A stretch of DNA of 9,983 nucleotides from an uncultured Eubacteriales bacterium (GCA_934552695.1 CAKTER010000046.1:1-9983); one strand, 5' to 3'. Positions 1 through 7,671 are shown, numbered from the stretch's first letter. The notes: a model not told the origin generated them from the sequence alone. Numbers and translations are program-made.

Positions 1-525
1 ACCAACCTTGCGGCGGATATGCTCGTCGGCATACTTAATGCCCTTGCCCTTATAGGGTTCGGGGCCGCGCTTGCCGCGGATTTCGGCAGCGAACTGGCCG
101 ACCTTTTCCTTATCGATGCCCTGCACCTTAATCTTGTTCTGGCCATCCAGAACGGTGGTGATGCCTTCGGGGTCGATCATTTCAACAGGATGAGAATACC
201 CCAGGGTCAGAGTCAGCTTGTTGCCGCTCTTAGCTGCACGGTAGCCAACGCCGTTAATCTCCAGAACCTTTTCATAACCAGCGGTTACGCCAACAATCAT
301 GTTGTGTACCAGAGTACGGGTCAGGCCATGCAGGGCCTTGTGCTTCTTCAGATCACTGGGACGGGTCACCACAACGTGGCCGTCCTCAATTGCGATGTTC
401 ATGTCTTCGCTCATCTTCCGGGACAGGGTACCCTTGGGGCCCTTTACGGTGATGAGGTTGCCCTCGCCCACGGTGACTTCCACACCGGCGGGAATTTCTA
501 CGGGCAGCTTACCAATACGAGACAT
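1..525 (-). CDS. rplF: 50S ribosomal protein L6 (3' end cut by window edge)
   Basis: L6 is a two-domain large-subunit protein that sits near the factor-binding region and contacts 23S rRNA. The 175 residues present begin [15 protein letters not shown], carry the typical [10 protein letters not shown] beta strand near residues 25-34, and reach the conserved C-terminal segment containing [12 protein letters not shown] and HIRRKVG. L6 is usually about 180 residues, so only the last few codons and the stop lie beyond the left edge. The ATG at 525 is preceded by AAGGAGGTGCAGACC, an excellent Shine-Dalgarno with ordinary spacing. It lies 22 nt after rpsH, the standard spc-operon order, and the operon clearly continues to the left (rplR, rpsE and others are expected there). 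Nothing odd is seen. Identification is essentially certain. Confidence 0.98.
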   Translation of the reverse strand, partial: MSRIGKLPVEIPAGVEVTVGEGNLITVKGPKGTLSRKMSEDMNIAIEDGHVVVTRPSDLKKHKALHGLTRTLVHNMIVGVTAGYEKVLEINGVGYRAAKSGNKLTLTLGYSHPVEMIDPEGITTVLDGQNKIKVQGIDKEKVGQFAAEIRGKRGPEPYKGKGIKYADEHIRRKVG

Positions 526-547
526 GGTCTGCACCTCCTTTTAATTT

Positions 548-949
548 TTACCAGACAAAGGCGATAACCTCGCCGCCAATACCCAGCTTTCTGGCCTTTT
601 TGTCGGTCATCAGGCCCTGGCTGGTAGAAATGATTGCAATCCCCAGGCCGCCCAGAACCTTGGGCAGCTCATCCTTGCCGGCGAATACGCGCAGGCCGGG
701 CTTGGAAATCCGCTTAATACCGGTGATAACCTTCTCGTTCTTGTTTACACCGTATTTCAGGGTGATGTGCAGAGTGGCCTTTACGCCGTCCTCAATCACT
801 TCGTACCCCTTAATATAGCCTTCCTCGGTCAGAATATCGGCAATGCCCTTCTTCATTCTGGAAGAAGGAACATCCACGGTATCATGTTTTGCGGTGTTCC
901 CGTTTCTGATGCGGGTGAGCATATCAGCAATCGGATCGCTCATAGACAT
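548..949 (-). CDS. rpsH: 30S ribosomal protein S8
   Basis: S8 is a primary 16S rRNA-binding protein needed for assembly of the 30S central domain. In E. coli it is also the translational repressor of the spc operon. The product is 133 residues, close to the family length of about 130. It starts [18 protein letters not shown], the family signature, and contains the C-terminal [13 protein letters not shown] motif that ends in a hydrophobic EVIAFVW tail. Two candidate ATGs lie six bases apart (949 and 943). The first is chosen because AGGAGG sits 8 nt before it and because MxMxDP starts are usual in Firmicutes. The gap from rpsZ is 21 nt. Whether S8 autoregulates this operon cannot be read from the sequence. 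Confidence 0.98.
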   Translation of the reverse strand: MSMSDPIADMLTRIRNGNTAKHDTVDVPSSRMKKGIADILTEEGYIKGYEVIEDGVKATLHITLKYGVNKNEKVITGIKRISKPGLRVFAGKDELPKVLGGLGIAIISTSQGLMTDKKARKLGIGGEVIAFVW

Positions 950-970
950 TTGCGTTTCCTCCTTCCAAAA

Positions 971-1156
971 TTACCAGCTTGCCTTCTTTACGCCGGGAAT
1001 CTGGCCTTTGTAAGCCAGCTCGCGGAAGCAAATGCGGCAAATACCGTACTTTCTCAAAACGCTGTGGGGCCGTCCGCAGACCCGGCAGCGGGTGTAAGCC
1101 CGGGTAGAGAACTTGGGCTTCTTTTGGGACTTCAAAATCATGGACTTCTTAGCCAT
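971..1156 (-). CDS. rpsZ: 30S ribosomal protein S14, zinc-binding type Z
   Basis: This is the short, zinc-dependent form of S14, which binds the 16S rRNA 3' major (head) domain. The 61-residue length and the two CxxC pairs, Cys24/Cys27 and Cys40/Cys43, form a zinc ribbon. They separate it from the longer zinc-free paralogue (about 89-101 residues). The conserved tail [11 protein letters not shown] is present. The start ATG follows TAAGGAGGG, in which the rplE stop codon supplies the first bases of the Shine-Dalgarno, so translation is probably coupled to L5. Having only this form in the operon is typical of Firmicutes. A zinc-independent backup copy elsewhere in the genome, controlled by Zur, is known in some species but cannot be judged here. 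Confidence 0.98.
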   Translation of the reverse strand: MAKKSMILKSQKKPKFSTRAYTRCRVCGRPHSVLRKYGICRICFRELAYKGQIPGVKKASW

Positions 1157-1167
1157 GGTAACCCTCC

Positions 1168-1710
1168 TTACGCTTTCACAAACGGCATTCCAAACAGTCT
1201 CAGAAGCTCCTTGGCTTCTTCATCGGTATGGGCGGTGGTCACGAAGATAACGTCCATACCCCGGATCTTATCCACCTTATCGTATTCGATTTCGGGGAAG
1301 ATCAGCTGTTCCTTAATGCCCAGGGTGTAGTTGCCGCGGCCGTCGAAAGCGTTCGCCTTTACGCCGTGGAAGTCACGCACGCGAGGCAGGGCCAGGTTAA
1401 TCAGCCGGTCGGCGAATTCATACATCCGCTCGCCCCGGAGGGTGACCTTGCAGCCGATTGCCATGCCTTCTCTCAGCTTAAAGTTTGCAACGGACTTCTT
1501 GGCCCGGGTCACGATGGGCTTTTGCCCGGTGATGGTGGCCATATCCTTTACAGCGCCATCCAGAACCTTGGCGTTGTCCTTGGCTTCGCCAACGCCCATG
1601 TTCAGTACAATCTTCTCAATCCGGGGCACTGCCATTTTATTTTTGTAAGAAAACTTTTTCATCATGGCGTCCACGATTTCGTTTTCATAGTACTCTCTCA
1701 GTCTGCTCAT
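1168..1710 (-). CDS. rplE: 50S ribosomal protein L5
   Basis: L5 binds 5S rRNA, helps install the 5S particle in the central protuberance, and contacts the P-site tRNA through its loop. The protein is 180 residues (family about 179). It shows [20 protein letters not shown] at the N-terminus, [15 protein letters not shown] around residues 29-43, the [13 protein letters not shown] segment near 62-74, and the C-terminal [20 protein letters not shown] stretch (here starting VIFVTT). The ATG at 1710 is preceded by AAAGGAGGTAAACC. It lies 18 nt after rplX. Its stop codon is part of the rpsZ ribosome binding site. No irregularity is seen. Confidence 0.98.
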   Translation of the reverse strand: MSRLREYYENEIVDAMMKKFSYKNKMAVPRIEKIVLNMGVGEAKDNAKVLDGAVKDMATITGQKPIVTRAKKSVANFKLREGMAIGCKVTLRGERMYEFADRLINLALPRVRDFHGVKANAFDGRGNYTLGIKEQLIFPEIEYDKVDKIRGMDVIFVTTAHTDEEAKELLRLFGMPFVKA

Positions 1711-1728
1711 GGTTTACCTCCTTTCGGC

Positions 1729-2031
1729 TTATTTAATCACGTCGCCGGTCTTTACAGCGACTCTGACCTTTTTCCCATCCACCATCTTGGCGCCCAGACG
1801 GGTGGGCTTGCCGTTGTGGACATACATCACGTTGGAAGCGTGAATAAAGTTCTCCTTCTGGATGATCCCGCCGTTCTGGTTGGCGGCGTTGGGCTTCTGG
1901 TGCTTCGATACCATGTTGCAGCCCTCTACGATCACGCGATCGCCGTCCACACGCAGGATCTTGCCTTCCTTGCCCTTATCTTTCCCGGCGATGATAACGA
2001 CCTTATCGCCTTTTTTCAGTTTCGTTGCCAT
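1729..2031 (-). CDS. rplX: 50S ribosomal protein L24
   Basis: L24 is an assembly-initiator protein that binds the 5' domain of 23S rRNA. The product is 100 residues, [25 protein letters not shown] at its start, which is the KOW motif typical of L24. A second conserved patch, [10 protein letters not shown], follows near residues 40-49. Reading could be extended to a GTG at 2040, but that codon lies inside the AAGGAGGTG Shine-Dalgarno. The ATG at 2031, 8 nt beyond AGGAGG, is therefore the start. The stop codon of rplN overlaps the same ribosome binding site, so the pair is probably translationally coupled. Confidence 0.97.
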   Translation of the reverse strand: MATKLKKGDKVVIIAGKDKGKEGKILRVDGDRVIVEGCNMVSKHQKPNAANQNGGIIQKENFIHASNVMYVHNGKPTRLGAKMVDGKKVRVAVKTGDVIK

Positions 2032-2044
2032 CTGCTGCACCTCC

Positions 2045-2413
2045 TTACAGAACTTCCGGAGCCAGGGAGAGAATCTTCATAAACTGCTTCTCTCTCAGCT
2101 CTCTGGCTACGGGTCCAAAAATACGGGTGCCTCTGGGGTTCTTGTCGTCCTTGATGATAACGGCAGCGTTGTCGTCGAAACGGATGTAGCTGCCATCGGG
2201 ACGGTGGACGCTCTTAACGGTACGGACCACAACGGCCTTTACCACGTCGCCCTTCTTCACAACACCGCCGGGCGTTGCATCTTTAACAGCAGCAACGATG
2301 ATATCGCCCACGGCGGCATATCTTCTGGTCGAGCCGCCCAGGACCCGGATGCAAAGCAGTTCCTTGGCACCGGAGTTGTCGGCGACACGAAGTCTAGTTT
2401 CTTGTTGAACCAT
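2045..2413 (-). CDS. rplN: 50S ribosomal protein L14
   Basis: L14 lies at the intersubunit face of the large subunit and takes part in bridges to 16S rRNA; it is also the binding site of the silencing factor RsfS in bacteria. The protein is 122 residues, exactly the usual length. It begins [18 protein letters not shown], contains [21 protein letters not shown] at about 30-50 and the conserved segment [17 protein letters not shown], and ends with the [16 protein letters not shown] helix. The ATG is preceded by GAGAGGAGGCAAAACAAA. It follows rpsQ by 27 nt. Its TAA is followed directly by GGAGG, forming the rplX ribosome binding site. Confidence 0.98.
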   Translation of the reverse strand: MVQQETRLRVADNSGAKELLCIRVLGGSTRRYAAVGDIIVAAVKDATPGGVVKKGDVVKAVVVRTVKSVHRPDGSYIRFDDNAAVIIKDDKNPRGTRIFGPVARELREKQFMKILSLAPEVL

Positions 2414-2440
2414 TTTGTTTTGCCTCCTCTCCCCGGCGGG

Positions 2441-2698
2441 TTATCTCGCTTTCTCCAGTACGGATACCAGTCTCCAGCGCTTATCCTTGGACAGGGGTCT
2501 GGTCTCCATGACCTTCACCCGGTCGCCGATACGGCACTCGTTGTTTTCATCGTGAGCCTTCAGCTTGTAGGTCCGATTCACAATCTTGCCATACAGGGGG
2601 TGTTTTACCTTATCTTCAACGGCCACCACGATGGTCTTGTCCATTTTATCGCTGACCACGCGGCCGACACGGGTTTTACGCAAGTTTCTTTCTTCCAC
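2441..2698 (-). CDS. rpsQ: 30S ribosomal protein S17 (GTG start)
   Basis: S17 is a primary binding protein of the 16S 5' domain with an OB fold. The 85-residue product starts [21 protein letters not shown] in the usual S17 way. It contains [20 protein letters not shown] at about 32-51, the [18 protein letters not shown] motif, and a basic tail with RWRLV. The start codon is GTG at 2698, placed 8 nt after AAAGGAGG. No in-frame ATG gives a full S17 N-terminus, so the GTG is required. It lies 23 nt after rpmC, which also uses GTG. Product assignment is secure; the start is well supported by the ribosome binding site. Confidence 0.97.
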   Translation of the reverse strand: MEERNLRKTRVGRVVSDKMDKTIVVAVEDKVKHPLYGKIVNRTYKLKAHDENNECRIGDRVKVMETRPLSKDKRWRLVSVLEKAR

Positions 2699-2721
2699 TG
2701 CGGATGCCTCCTTTATTGGCC

Positions 2722-2931
2722 TTAGTTGGCTGCTTTCTGTTTCTGGGTAATCACGGTCTGGATCCGGGCAATGTTCTTGCGAACATCCTTAATCCGGGCG
2801 GTGTTATCCAACTGGTTGGTGGCGTTCTGGAACCGCAGATTGAACAATTCCTTCTTAGCATCGACCAGAGCCTTGTTCAGCTCCTCGGCGCTCTTCTTGT
2901 TCAGATCCTCTACGTAAGTCTTCGTCTTCAC
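2722..2931 (-). CDS. rpmC: 50S ribosomal protein L29 (GTG start, overlaps rplP)
   Basis: L29 is a small helical protein at the exit of the peptide tunnel, next to L23, where it helps form the docking platform for nascent-chain factors. The 69 residues form a helical hairpin with the family motif [19 protein letters not shown] at about 17-35, followed by [16 protein letters not shown]. The start is GTG at 2931. It shares four bases with the TGA stop of rplP (GTGA), a classical coupling overlap, and GGAAGGTGA lies 6 nt upstream within the rplP 3' end. The nearby upstream ATG at about 2938 is out of frame. No other start gives a sensible L29 N-terminus. Confidence 0.97.
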   Translation of the reverse strand: MKTKTYVEDLNKKSAEELNKALVDAKKELFNLRFQNATNQLDNTARIKDVRKNIARIQTVITQKQKAAN

Positions 2932-3368
2932 TGCGCATCACCTTCCATTTCCTGTTGTTGCTCGGCACGGGAAACGATTTTACACTTTACGGGCAGCTTG
3001 TGCATGGCCAGACGCAGAGCTTCTCTGGCGGTTTCTTCGGGCACGCCGCCCAGCTCGAACATCACGCGGCCGGGCTTGACCACGGCCACCCAATATTCGG
3101 GGGTACCTTTACCGGAACCCATACGGGTTTCGGCGGGTTTGGAGGTAATCGGCTTGTCGGGGAAAATCTTAATCCAAACCTTACCGCCACGCTTGATATA
3201 ACGGGTCATGGCAATACGAGCGGCCTCAATCTGCGCCGAGGTAATCCAGCAGGGCTCGGTGGTCACCAGACCAAAATCACCATAGGTGATGGTGTTGCCG
3301 CGAAGGGCGCGACCTTTCATGCGGCCTCTAAACTGCTTCCGTCTTTTGACTCTTTTGGGCATCAGCAT
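2928..3368 (-). CDS. rplP: 50S ribosomal protein L16
   Basis: L16 binds near the A-site and is needed for late large-subunit assembly and peptidyl transfer. The protein is 146 residues (family about 137-145). It starts [19 protein letters not shown], in line with the MLxPKR start of Firmicutes L16. It contains [20 protein letters not shown] at about 38-57, [30 protein letters not shown] sequence in the middle, and [20 protein letters not shown] near 104-123. The final dozen residues ([12 protein letters not shown]) are a polar tail beyond the conserved core. The ATG at 3368 comes just one base after the rpsC stop, with GGAAGGAGG inside the rpsC 3' end, so it is presumably coupled to rpsC. Confidence 0.98.
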   Translation of the reverse strand: MLMPKRVKRRKQFRGRMKGRALRGNTITYGDFGLVTTEPCWITSAQIEAARIAMTRYIKRGGKVWIKIFPDKPITSKPAETRMGSGKGTPEYWVAVVKPGRVMFELGGVPEETAREALRLAMHKLPVKCKIVSRAEQQQEMEGDAQ

Positions 3369-3369
3369 A

Positions 3370-4029
3370 TTACTTCGCGCCTCCTTCCTTTTTGTGTGCC
3401 TTTACGGGCAGCACCTCGCCCTTGTAAATCCAAACCTTTACACCAATCTTCCCATAGGTGGTGTCGGCTTCGGCAAACCCGTAGTCGATGTCGGCCCGCA
3501 GGGTCTGCAGGGGGATGGTGCCATCGTGATAGCTTTCAGACCGGGCAATGTCGGCGCCGCCCAAACGGCCACCCACGGTGGTCTTAATCCCCTTGGCGCC
3601 AAACTTCATGGAGCGGCTCATGGCCTGCTTCATGGCCCGGCGGAAGGTCACGCGGTTCTCCAGCTGCTGAGCAATGTTCTCGGCAACCAGCTGAGCGTCC
3701 AGCTCGGGGCGCTTAATCTCTTCGATGTTCAGGAATACCCGCTGACGGCTCAGGGCCTGAATCTCGCTCTTCAGCTCCTCAATAGCGGAGCCGTTGCGGC
3801 CAATGACCAGGCCGGGCTTTGCGGTGTAAATGGAAACCTTAACCCGGTCGGTAGTCCGCTCGATGCGGATTTTGGAGATACCGTAGGCATACAGCTTCTT
3901 CTTCAGGTACTTCCGGATTTTTACGTCCTCGGCCAGGTTGTCGGCAAAGTCCTTTTCCGCATACCAGGTGGTATCCCAATCTTTAATAATACCCACTCTC
4001 AAGCCGTGGGGATTAACTTTCTGTCCCAT
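3370..4029 (-). CDS. rpsC: 30S ribosomal protein S3
   Basis: S3 lines the mRNA entry channel in the 30S head and contributes to the helicase activity of the ribosome. The 219-residue product begins [20 protein letters not shown]. It carries a type-2 KH domain with the [15 protein letters not shown] loop (GxxG as GRNG) near residues 73-87. The C-terminal half contains the conserved [33 protein letters not shown] and [15 protein letters not shown] blocks. The start has TAAGGAGGTAAACA before it, where the TAA is the rplV stop, so translation is likely coupled. The basic Ala/Lys-rich tail is usual for the family. Confidence 0.98.
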   Translation of the reverse strand: MGQKVNPHGLRVGIIKDWDTTWYAEKDFADNLAEDVKIRKYLKKKLYAYGISKIRIERTTDRVKVSIYTAKPGLVIGRNGSAIEELKSEIQALSRQRVFLNIEEIKRPELDAQLVAENIAQQLENRVTFRRAMKQAMSRSMKFGAKGIKTTVGGRLGGADIARSESYHDGTIPLQTLRADIDYGFAEADTTYGKIGVKVWIYKGEVLPVKAHKKEGGAK

Positions 4030-4040
4030 TGTTTACCTCC

Positions 4041-4430
4041 TTATCTCTCGTTGAGAATCACAGAAATATGGCAGGATCTCTTGAGGATACGGTAAGCTCT
4101 GCCCTGCGCCCGAGGCTGAATGCGCTTCATGGTGGGGCCCTGGTCAGCCTTTACGTCCTCAACATACAGCTTGCTGACGTCCATACCCAAATTGTTTTCT
4201 GCGTTGGCCACAGCGCTCTTCAGCACCTTGCCGACGATCGATGCAGCCAGCCGGGGGTTGTACTGCAGCAGAGCGGCGGCGGTGGTCACGTCCTTGCCCT
4301 TGATCTGTTCCAGAACGATCTGGGCCTTGGAGGCGGGAATGCCTACATACTTGGCGTGGGCCTGAGGTCTTTTATCTTTCGTATCGATATTTCTTTGCTT
4401 TTTAATTTGGCTTCTATGTCCTTTCGCCAT
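4041..4430 (-). CDS. rplV: 50S ribosomal protein L22 with N-terminal extension
   Basis: L22 sends a long beta-hairpin into the nascent peptide tunnel and contacts all 23S domains; changes in that hairpin give macrolide resistance. The product is 129 residues against about 110-113 in E. coli and B. subtilis. The extra length is mostly a basic, glutamine-rich N-terminus of roughly 19 residues, MAKGHRSQIKKQRNIDTKDK, before the conserved start of the fold (AHAKYVGIPASKAQIV). The hairpin region with MKRIQPRAQGRAYRILKR is intact near residues 98-115. The ATG at 4430 is preceded by AAGGAGGTTTTTCGGC, which supports translation of the extension. It lies 26 nt after rpsS. Confidence 0.97.
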   Translation of the reverse strand: MAKGHRSQIKKQRNIDTKDKRPQAHAKYVGIPASKAQIVLEQIKGKDVTTAAALLQYNPRLAASIVGKVLKSAVANAENNLGMDVSKLYVEDVKADQGPTMKRIQPRAQGRAYRILKRSCHISVILNER

Positions 4431-4456
4431 GCCGAAAAACCTCCTTCCGGGTTAGA

Positions 4457-4741
4457 TTAACGTACCTTCGATTTTTTCTCGGCGTCCTTGCCATGGCCTC
4501 TGTAAGTCCGGGTCAGGGCAAATTCACCCAGCTTGTGCCCGACCATGTCCTCGGTGATATACACGGGAACGTGCTTGCGGCCGTCATGCACAGCGATGGT
4601 ATGTCCGATCATATCCGGGAAGATGGTGGAGCGGCGGGACCAGGTCTTTACGACCTCTTTCTTGTTCGCCGCATTCAACGCATCAATTTTCTTTAACAGA
4701 TGCTCGTCTGCGAAGGGTCCTTTTTTGAGGGATCTGCTCAT
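4457..4741 (-). CDS. rpsS: 30S ribosomal protein S19
   Basis: S19 sits in the 30S head and forms a complex with S13 that bridges to the central protuberance. The 94-residue protein begins [19 protein letters not shown], a very recognisable S19 start. It has [28 protein letters not shown] sequence around residues 34-57 and ends with the [20 protein letters not shown] block. The ATG at 4741 follows AAGGAGGATAACC. Only 15 nt separate it from rplB, whose end reads TAACTAAGGAGG, so the two cistrons are probably translated in series. Confidence 0.98.
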   Translation of the reverse strand: MSRSLKKGPFADEHLLKKIDALNAANKKEVVKTWSRRSTIFPDMIGHTIAVHDGRKHVPVYITEDMVGHKLGEFALTRTYRGHGKDAEKKSKVR

Positions 4742-4756
4742 GGTTATCCTCCTTAG

Positions 4757-5587
4757 TTACTTATCTCTGCGACGGATGATATACTTGTTGGAAGCCTTAT
4801 GCTTCTTTCTCGTCTTGTAGCCCATGGCCGGCTTGCCCCAAGGAGTGGAGGGGCCGGGACGGCCGATCGGTGCGCGGCCCTCGCCGCCGCCGTGAGGGTG
4901 ATCGTTGGGGTTCATAACCGAACCGCGAACGGTAGGACGGATGCCCATGTGACGCTTCCGGCCGGCTTTCCCGATGTGTACCAGCTCATGGTCCAGGTTC
5001 CCCACCTGACCCATGGTTGCGCGGCACTCGATGGGCAGCAGCCGCATTTCGCCGGAAGGCAGCTTAACGGTGGCGTACTTGCCTTCCTTTGCCATCAGCT
5101 GAGCGACAACACCGGCGGAACGCACCAGCTGGCCGCCCTTGCCGGGCTTCATTTCGATGTTGTGGATGCTGGCGCCCACGGGGATGTTCTTCATGGGCAG
5201 GGTGTTGCCCAGACGAACCTCGGCGTTTTCGCCGCTCATCAGGGTGGCGCCCACTTCCAGGCCGTTGGGGGCCAAAATGTAGCGCTTCTCGCCGTCGGCA
5301 TACACCAGCAGAGCAATGTTGGCGGTGCGGTTGGGATCGTATTCGATGCCCACAACCTTGGCGGGGATGTTATCCTTGTTGCGCTTAAAGTCGATAATCC
5401 GGTATTTAATCTTGGCGCCGCCGCCCTTATGGCGAACGGTCAGCTTGCCCTGATTGTTTCTGCCGGAGTTCTTTTTCAGATGAACCACCAAAGACTTCTC
5501 AGGAGTCTTTTTGGTGATTTCCTCAAAAGTGGATACAGTCATGTGCCGTCTGGACGGCGTATAGGGTTTATATCTTTTGATACCCAT
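4757..5587 (-). CDS. rplB: 50S ribosomal protein L2
   Basis: L2 is a highly conserved 23S rRNA-binding protein required for subunit association and peptidyl transferase activity. The 276 residues begin [21 protein letters not shown]. They include the [22 protein letters not shown] region (here [11 protein letters not shown]) near 40-50, and the C-terminal [19 protein letters not shown] block containing the conserved histidine pair. The reading frame is open for 24 more codons upstream, to 5659. Those residues resemble no L2, and they would run through two predicted hairpins. The ATG at 5587 is therefore taken, with AAGGGAG about 11 nt before it. This is a weaker and more distant Shine-Dalgarno than at neighbouring genes. 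It is separated from rplW by an unusual 104-nt spacer. Confidence 0.97.
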   Translation of the reverse strand: MGIKRYKPYTPSRRHMTVSTFEEITKKTPEKSLVVHLKKNSGRNNQGKLTVRHKGGGAKIKYRIIDFKRNKDNIPAKVVGIEYDPNRTANIALLVYADGEKRYILAPNGLEVGATLMSGENAEVRLGNTLPMKNIPVGASIHNIEMKPGKGGQLVRSAGVVAQLMAKEGKYATVKLPSGEMRLLPIECRATMGQVGNLDHELVHIGKAGRKRHMGIRPTVRGSVMNPNDHPHGGGEGRAPIGRPGPSTPWGKPAMGYKTRKKHKASNKYIIRRRDK

Positions 5588-5691
5588 TTTCAGGCTCGCT
5601 CCCTTCGTATTCCTTTTTGTGCTGCACACGTTCCCGTGTGTATCCTTTTTCCGCCTCAAAGCAGGGGATTCCCCTTAGGCGGCCAGAGTGA
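5588..5691 (-). other. Structured rplW-rplB intergenic spacer with two hairpins
   Basis: This 104-nt gap is the longest inside the operon body. On the mRNA strand it holds a compound hairpin whose outer stem pairs 5677-5682 with 5651-5656 (6 bp, CCGCCT/AGGCGG in transcript order) and whose inner stem pairs 5671-5675 with 5663-5667 around a 3-nt loop. A second hairpin pairs 5635-5640 with 5625-5630 (CACACG/CGTGTG), closing a GGAA loop of the stable GNRA class. The RNA after the first hairpin is A-rich, not U-rich, so it is not an intrinsic terminator. A cis-regulatory or processing element controlling rplB is possible; this is inference. Confidence 0.6.
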
Positions 5692-5991
5692 TTACATACC
5701 CTGGAAGATTTCGATTTCCTTGCTGCCGGGGGCCAGCTGAACAATGGCTTTTTTCCGCTTTACGGTCTTGCCAAAGATCATGCCCCGCCGTTTCGGTTTG
5801 CCGGCGTAGTTCATCGTCCGGACATCCGCGACCTTGGTGCCGTCGAACATTTTTTCCACAGCGTCCTTGATCTGAGCTTTGGTAGCGTCGGGATGCACCA
5901 AAAAGGTATACTGCTGATCCTCCAGCATTCTCATGCTGTTTTCGGTGACTACCGGCTTTAAAATTACATCATAGTATTTCAGGTCTGCCAT
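5692..5991 (-). CDS. rplW: 50S ribosomal protein L23
   Basis: L23 lies at the polypeptide exit and is the docking site for trigger factor and SRP. The 99-residue product starts MADLKYYDVILKPVVTENSM and contains the FLVHPDATKAQIKDAVEKMF segment at about 29-48 and the rRNA-binding loop with RRGMIFGKTVKRKKA. The ATG at 5991 shares one base with the rplD stop (TAATG). An in-frame TTG two codons upstream (5997) lies closer to the AGGAGGTG ribosome binding site, but it would add only Leu-containing residues not typical of L23, so ATG is preferred. The L23 and L4 genes are thus tightly coupled. Confidence 0.97.
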   Translation of the reverse strand: MADLKYYDVILKPVVTENSMRMLEDQQYTFLVHPDATKAQIKDAVEKMFDGTKVADVRTMNYAGKPKRRGMIFGKTVKRKKAIVQLAPGSKEIEIFQGM

Positions 5992-6611
5992 TAGCAATAC
6001 ACCTCCTGGATCTGGGCCACAGCGTCCTTGGTGACCACAAAGGTATCGTATTTCAGCAGGTCATATACGTTCAAAGCGCCTACGTTGGCGGTCTTTACGC
6101 CGGCAATGTTCCGGGTAGACAGTACCACGTTGCGGTTGGAACCGGTCAGAGCAATCAGGGCGTTCTCCACCTTCAGGTTGCCCAAAACCTTGACCATTTC
6201 CTTGGTCTTAATCTCAGCCAGGCTCAGGTCGTCCAAAACAATCATCTTGCCTTCGGCCAGCTTGCTAGAGAAGGCGGACTTCATAGCCAGGGCCTTCATC
6301 TTCTTGTTCATCTTCAGCTCATAGCTGCGGGGCTTGGGGGCGAATACAACGCCGCCGCCGGTCCACTGGGGAGAGCGGATGGAGCCCTGCCGTGCCCGGC
6401 CGGTGCCCTTTTGCCGCCAAGGCTTGCGGCCGCCGCCCCGAACTTCGGAACGGGTCTTGGCGCTCTGGGTGCCCTGCCGCTGGTTTGCCAAATACTGTAC
6501 CACAGCCTGATGCAGTACGGCTTCGTTGACTTCAATGCCAAAAATCTCGTCGTTCAGGTCAATGGTCCCGACCTGCTCGCCGTTCATATTTAATACAGCA
6601 ACATTTGCCAT
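5991..6611 (-). CDS. rplD: 50S ribosomal protein L4
   Basis: L4 lines the upper tunnel through a long loop and is an early assembly protein. In E. coli it is also the repressor of the S10 operon, acting on the leader of the mRNA at both transcription and translation. The 206-residue product has the extended loop TRSEVRGGGRKPWRQKGTGR near residues 53-72, followed by ARQGSIRSPQWTGGG, and the C-terminal helical domain with NVYDLLKYDTFVVTKDAV. It ends in Cys. The ATG at 6611 is preceded by AAAGGAGGAACCACTT. It lies 28 nt after rplC. Because the operon has a long leader, feedback by L4 is plausible, but nothing in this gene proves it. Confidence 0.98.
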   Translation of the reverse strand: MANVAVLNMNGEQVGTIDLNDEIFGIEVNEAVLHQAVVQYLANQRQGTQSAKTRSEVRGGGRKPWRQKGTGRARQGSIRSPQWTGGGVVFAPKPRSYELKMNKKMKALAMKSAFSSKLAEGKMIVLDDLSLAEIKTKEMVKVLGNLKVENALIALTGSNRNVVLSTRNIAGVKTANVGALNVYDLLKYDTFVVTKDAVAQIQEVYC

Positions 6612-6639
6612 AAGTGGTTCCTCCTTTCTTTCGGGGTAA

Positions 6640-7269
6640 TCAAGCCTTTACGCTTTCTTTTACGACCAGAATAGCGCCCTTGGGGCCGGGAACGGCGCCC
6701 TTAATCAGCAACAGGCCCTTTTCGGCGTCGGCACGAACCACTTCCAGGTTCTGCACGGTAACGCTTTCGCTGCCCATGTGACCAGGCATACCCTTGCCCT
6801 TCTTTACGCGACCGGGGGTGGTAGCCGAGCTCATGGAGCCCAGAGCCCGATGGTATTTGGAACCGTGAGCCATGGGGCCTCTGTGCTGGCCCAGCCGTTT
6901 GATCGCACCTTGATAACCCTTACCCTTGGAAGTACCGGATACGTCCACCTTATCGCCGGAAGCGAAGATGTCGGCCTTAATCTCGTCGCCTACGTTGTAG
7001 TTCTCGGCGTCCTCCAGGCGCAGCTCCTTCAGAACCTTCTTCACAGCAACGCCGGCTTTTTCAAAATGGCCTTTTTCGGGTTTGTTGGTCTGCTTTTCCT
7101 TGCCCTCCAGGAAACCTACCTGAATGGCGGCATACCCATCGTTTTCCATCGTCTTTTTCTGGATTACGGTGCAAGGGCCGGCTTCCAGAACGGTGACGGG
7201 AATCAGGTTGCCAGTCTCGCTGAACACCTGGGTCATGCCGATTTTCTTTGCCACGATGGCTTTCTTCAT
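6640..7269 (-). CDS. rplC: 50S ribosomal protein L3
   Basis: L3 nucleates large-subunit assembly and reaches towards the peptidyl transferase centre with a central extension. The 209-residue product starts [20 protein letters not shown]. It contains [17 protein letters not shown] at about 108-124, the extension with [17 protein letters not shown] and the [16 protein letters not shown] loop, then [19 protein letters not shown] near the C-terminus. The ATG at 7269 follows CAGGAGGTGTAACACAAAC. It is separated from rpsJ by 87 nt carrying two perfect hairpins, so it may be translated independently of rpsJ rather than coupled to it. Confidence 0.98.
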   Translation of the reverse strand: MKKAIVAKKIGMTQVFSETGNLIPVTVLEAGPCTVIQKKTMENDGYAAIQVGFLEGKEKQTNKPEKGHFEKAGVAVKKVLKELRLEDAENYNVGDEIKADIFASGDKVDVSGTSKGKGYQGAIKRLGQHRGPMAHGSKYHRALGSMSSATTPGRVKKGKGMPGHMGSESVTVQNLEVVRADAEKGLLLIKGAVPGPKGAILVVKESVKA

Positions 7270-7301
7270 GTTTGTGTTACACCTCCTGATTTACTACAGC
7301 G

Positions 7302-7356
7302 GACCGCCGGAGCGGTCATACTAGGGCGTTCTGCTCAAAGCATCCAGCCGGAGCTG
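7302..7356 (-). other. Two mRNA hairpins with identical cUCCGg loops between rpsJ and rplC
   Basis: In transcript order, the first hairpin begins directly after the rpsJ TAA: CAGC-UCCG-GCUG (7356-7345). The second is GACCGC-UCCG-GCGGUC (7317-7302), a perfect 6-bp stem. Both have a C-G closing pair and a UCCG loop, which is the exceptionally stable cUNCGg tetraloop class, and they share the core GCTCCGGC. Only on this strand are the loops of that class; the plus strand reads CGGA. No U-run follows either hairpin, so intrinsic termination is unlikely. A processing barrier, stability element or protein site is inferred. Confidence 0.6.
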
Positions 7357-7671
7357 TTATTGCATAATTTTGACGGTAATATCTACGCCGGCAGGCAGAT
7401 CGAGGCGGCTGATCGCATCCACGGTCTTGGGCGTAGGCATCAGAATGTCGATAAGTCTTTTGTGGGTACGCATCTCAAACTGCTCCCGGCTGTCCTTGTA
7501 CTTGTGGACGGCCCGCAGGATGGTGACGACTTCCTTCTTCGTGGGAAGCGGCACGGGGCCGCTGATGGAAGCGCCGGTCTTTTTGGCGGTTTCAACGATT
7601 TGAGCCGCCGTCTGGTCGATCAGCTTGTGATCGTACGCCTTGAGACTGATTCTGATTTTCTGATTTGCCAT
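7357..7671 (-). CDS. rpsJ: 30S ribosomal protein S10 (NusE)
   Basis: S10 is a 30S head protein. As NusE it also binds NusB/NusG in transcription antitermination and transcription-translation coupling. The 104-residue product begins [20 protein letters not shown], has [20 protein letters not shown] at about 38-57 and the [15 protein letters not shown] segment, and ends [13 protein letters not shown]. It is the first gene of the operon. The ATG at 7671 is preceded by AAAGGAGGGGACTTTTTTT, a strong Shine-Dalgarno set off from the start by a run of seven T. Unlike many bacteria, no tuf or fusA gene precedes it; it has its own promoter and a leader of about 250 nt. Confidence 0.98.
   Translation of the reverse strand: MANQKIRISLKAYDHKLIDQTAAQIVETAKKTGASISGPVPLPTKKEVVTILRAVHKYKDSREQFEMRTHKRLIDILMPTPKTVDAISRLDLPAGVDITVKIMQ

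Noticed and set aside
2032..2040. GTG at 2040 as the rplX start
   Set aside because: The codon lies within the Shine-Dalgarno sequence itself. The ATG at 2031 has correct spacing and the family N-terminus.
1228..2082. Plus-strand open frames opposite rplE, rplX and rplN (and similar ones at 19-567, 3286-4095, 4799-5740)
   Set aside because: All are mirror frames of conserved ribosomal genes with histidine- and leucine-rich, non-protein-like translations.
5588..5659. Upstream extension of rplB by 24 codons
   Set aside because: The extra residues do not resemble L2 and would be encoded by the hairpin region. The ATG at 5587 matches the family start MGIKRYKP.
5651..5682. Compound hairpin before rplB as an intrinsic terminator
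   Set aside because: On the transcribed strand it is followed by an A-run rather than a U-run, and essential genes follow.
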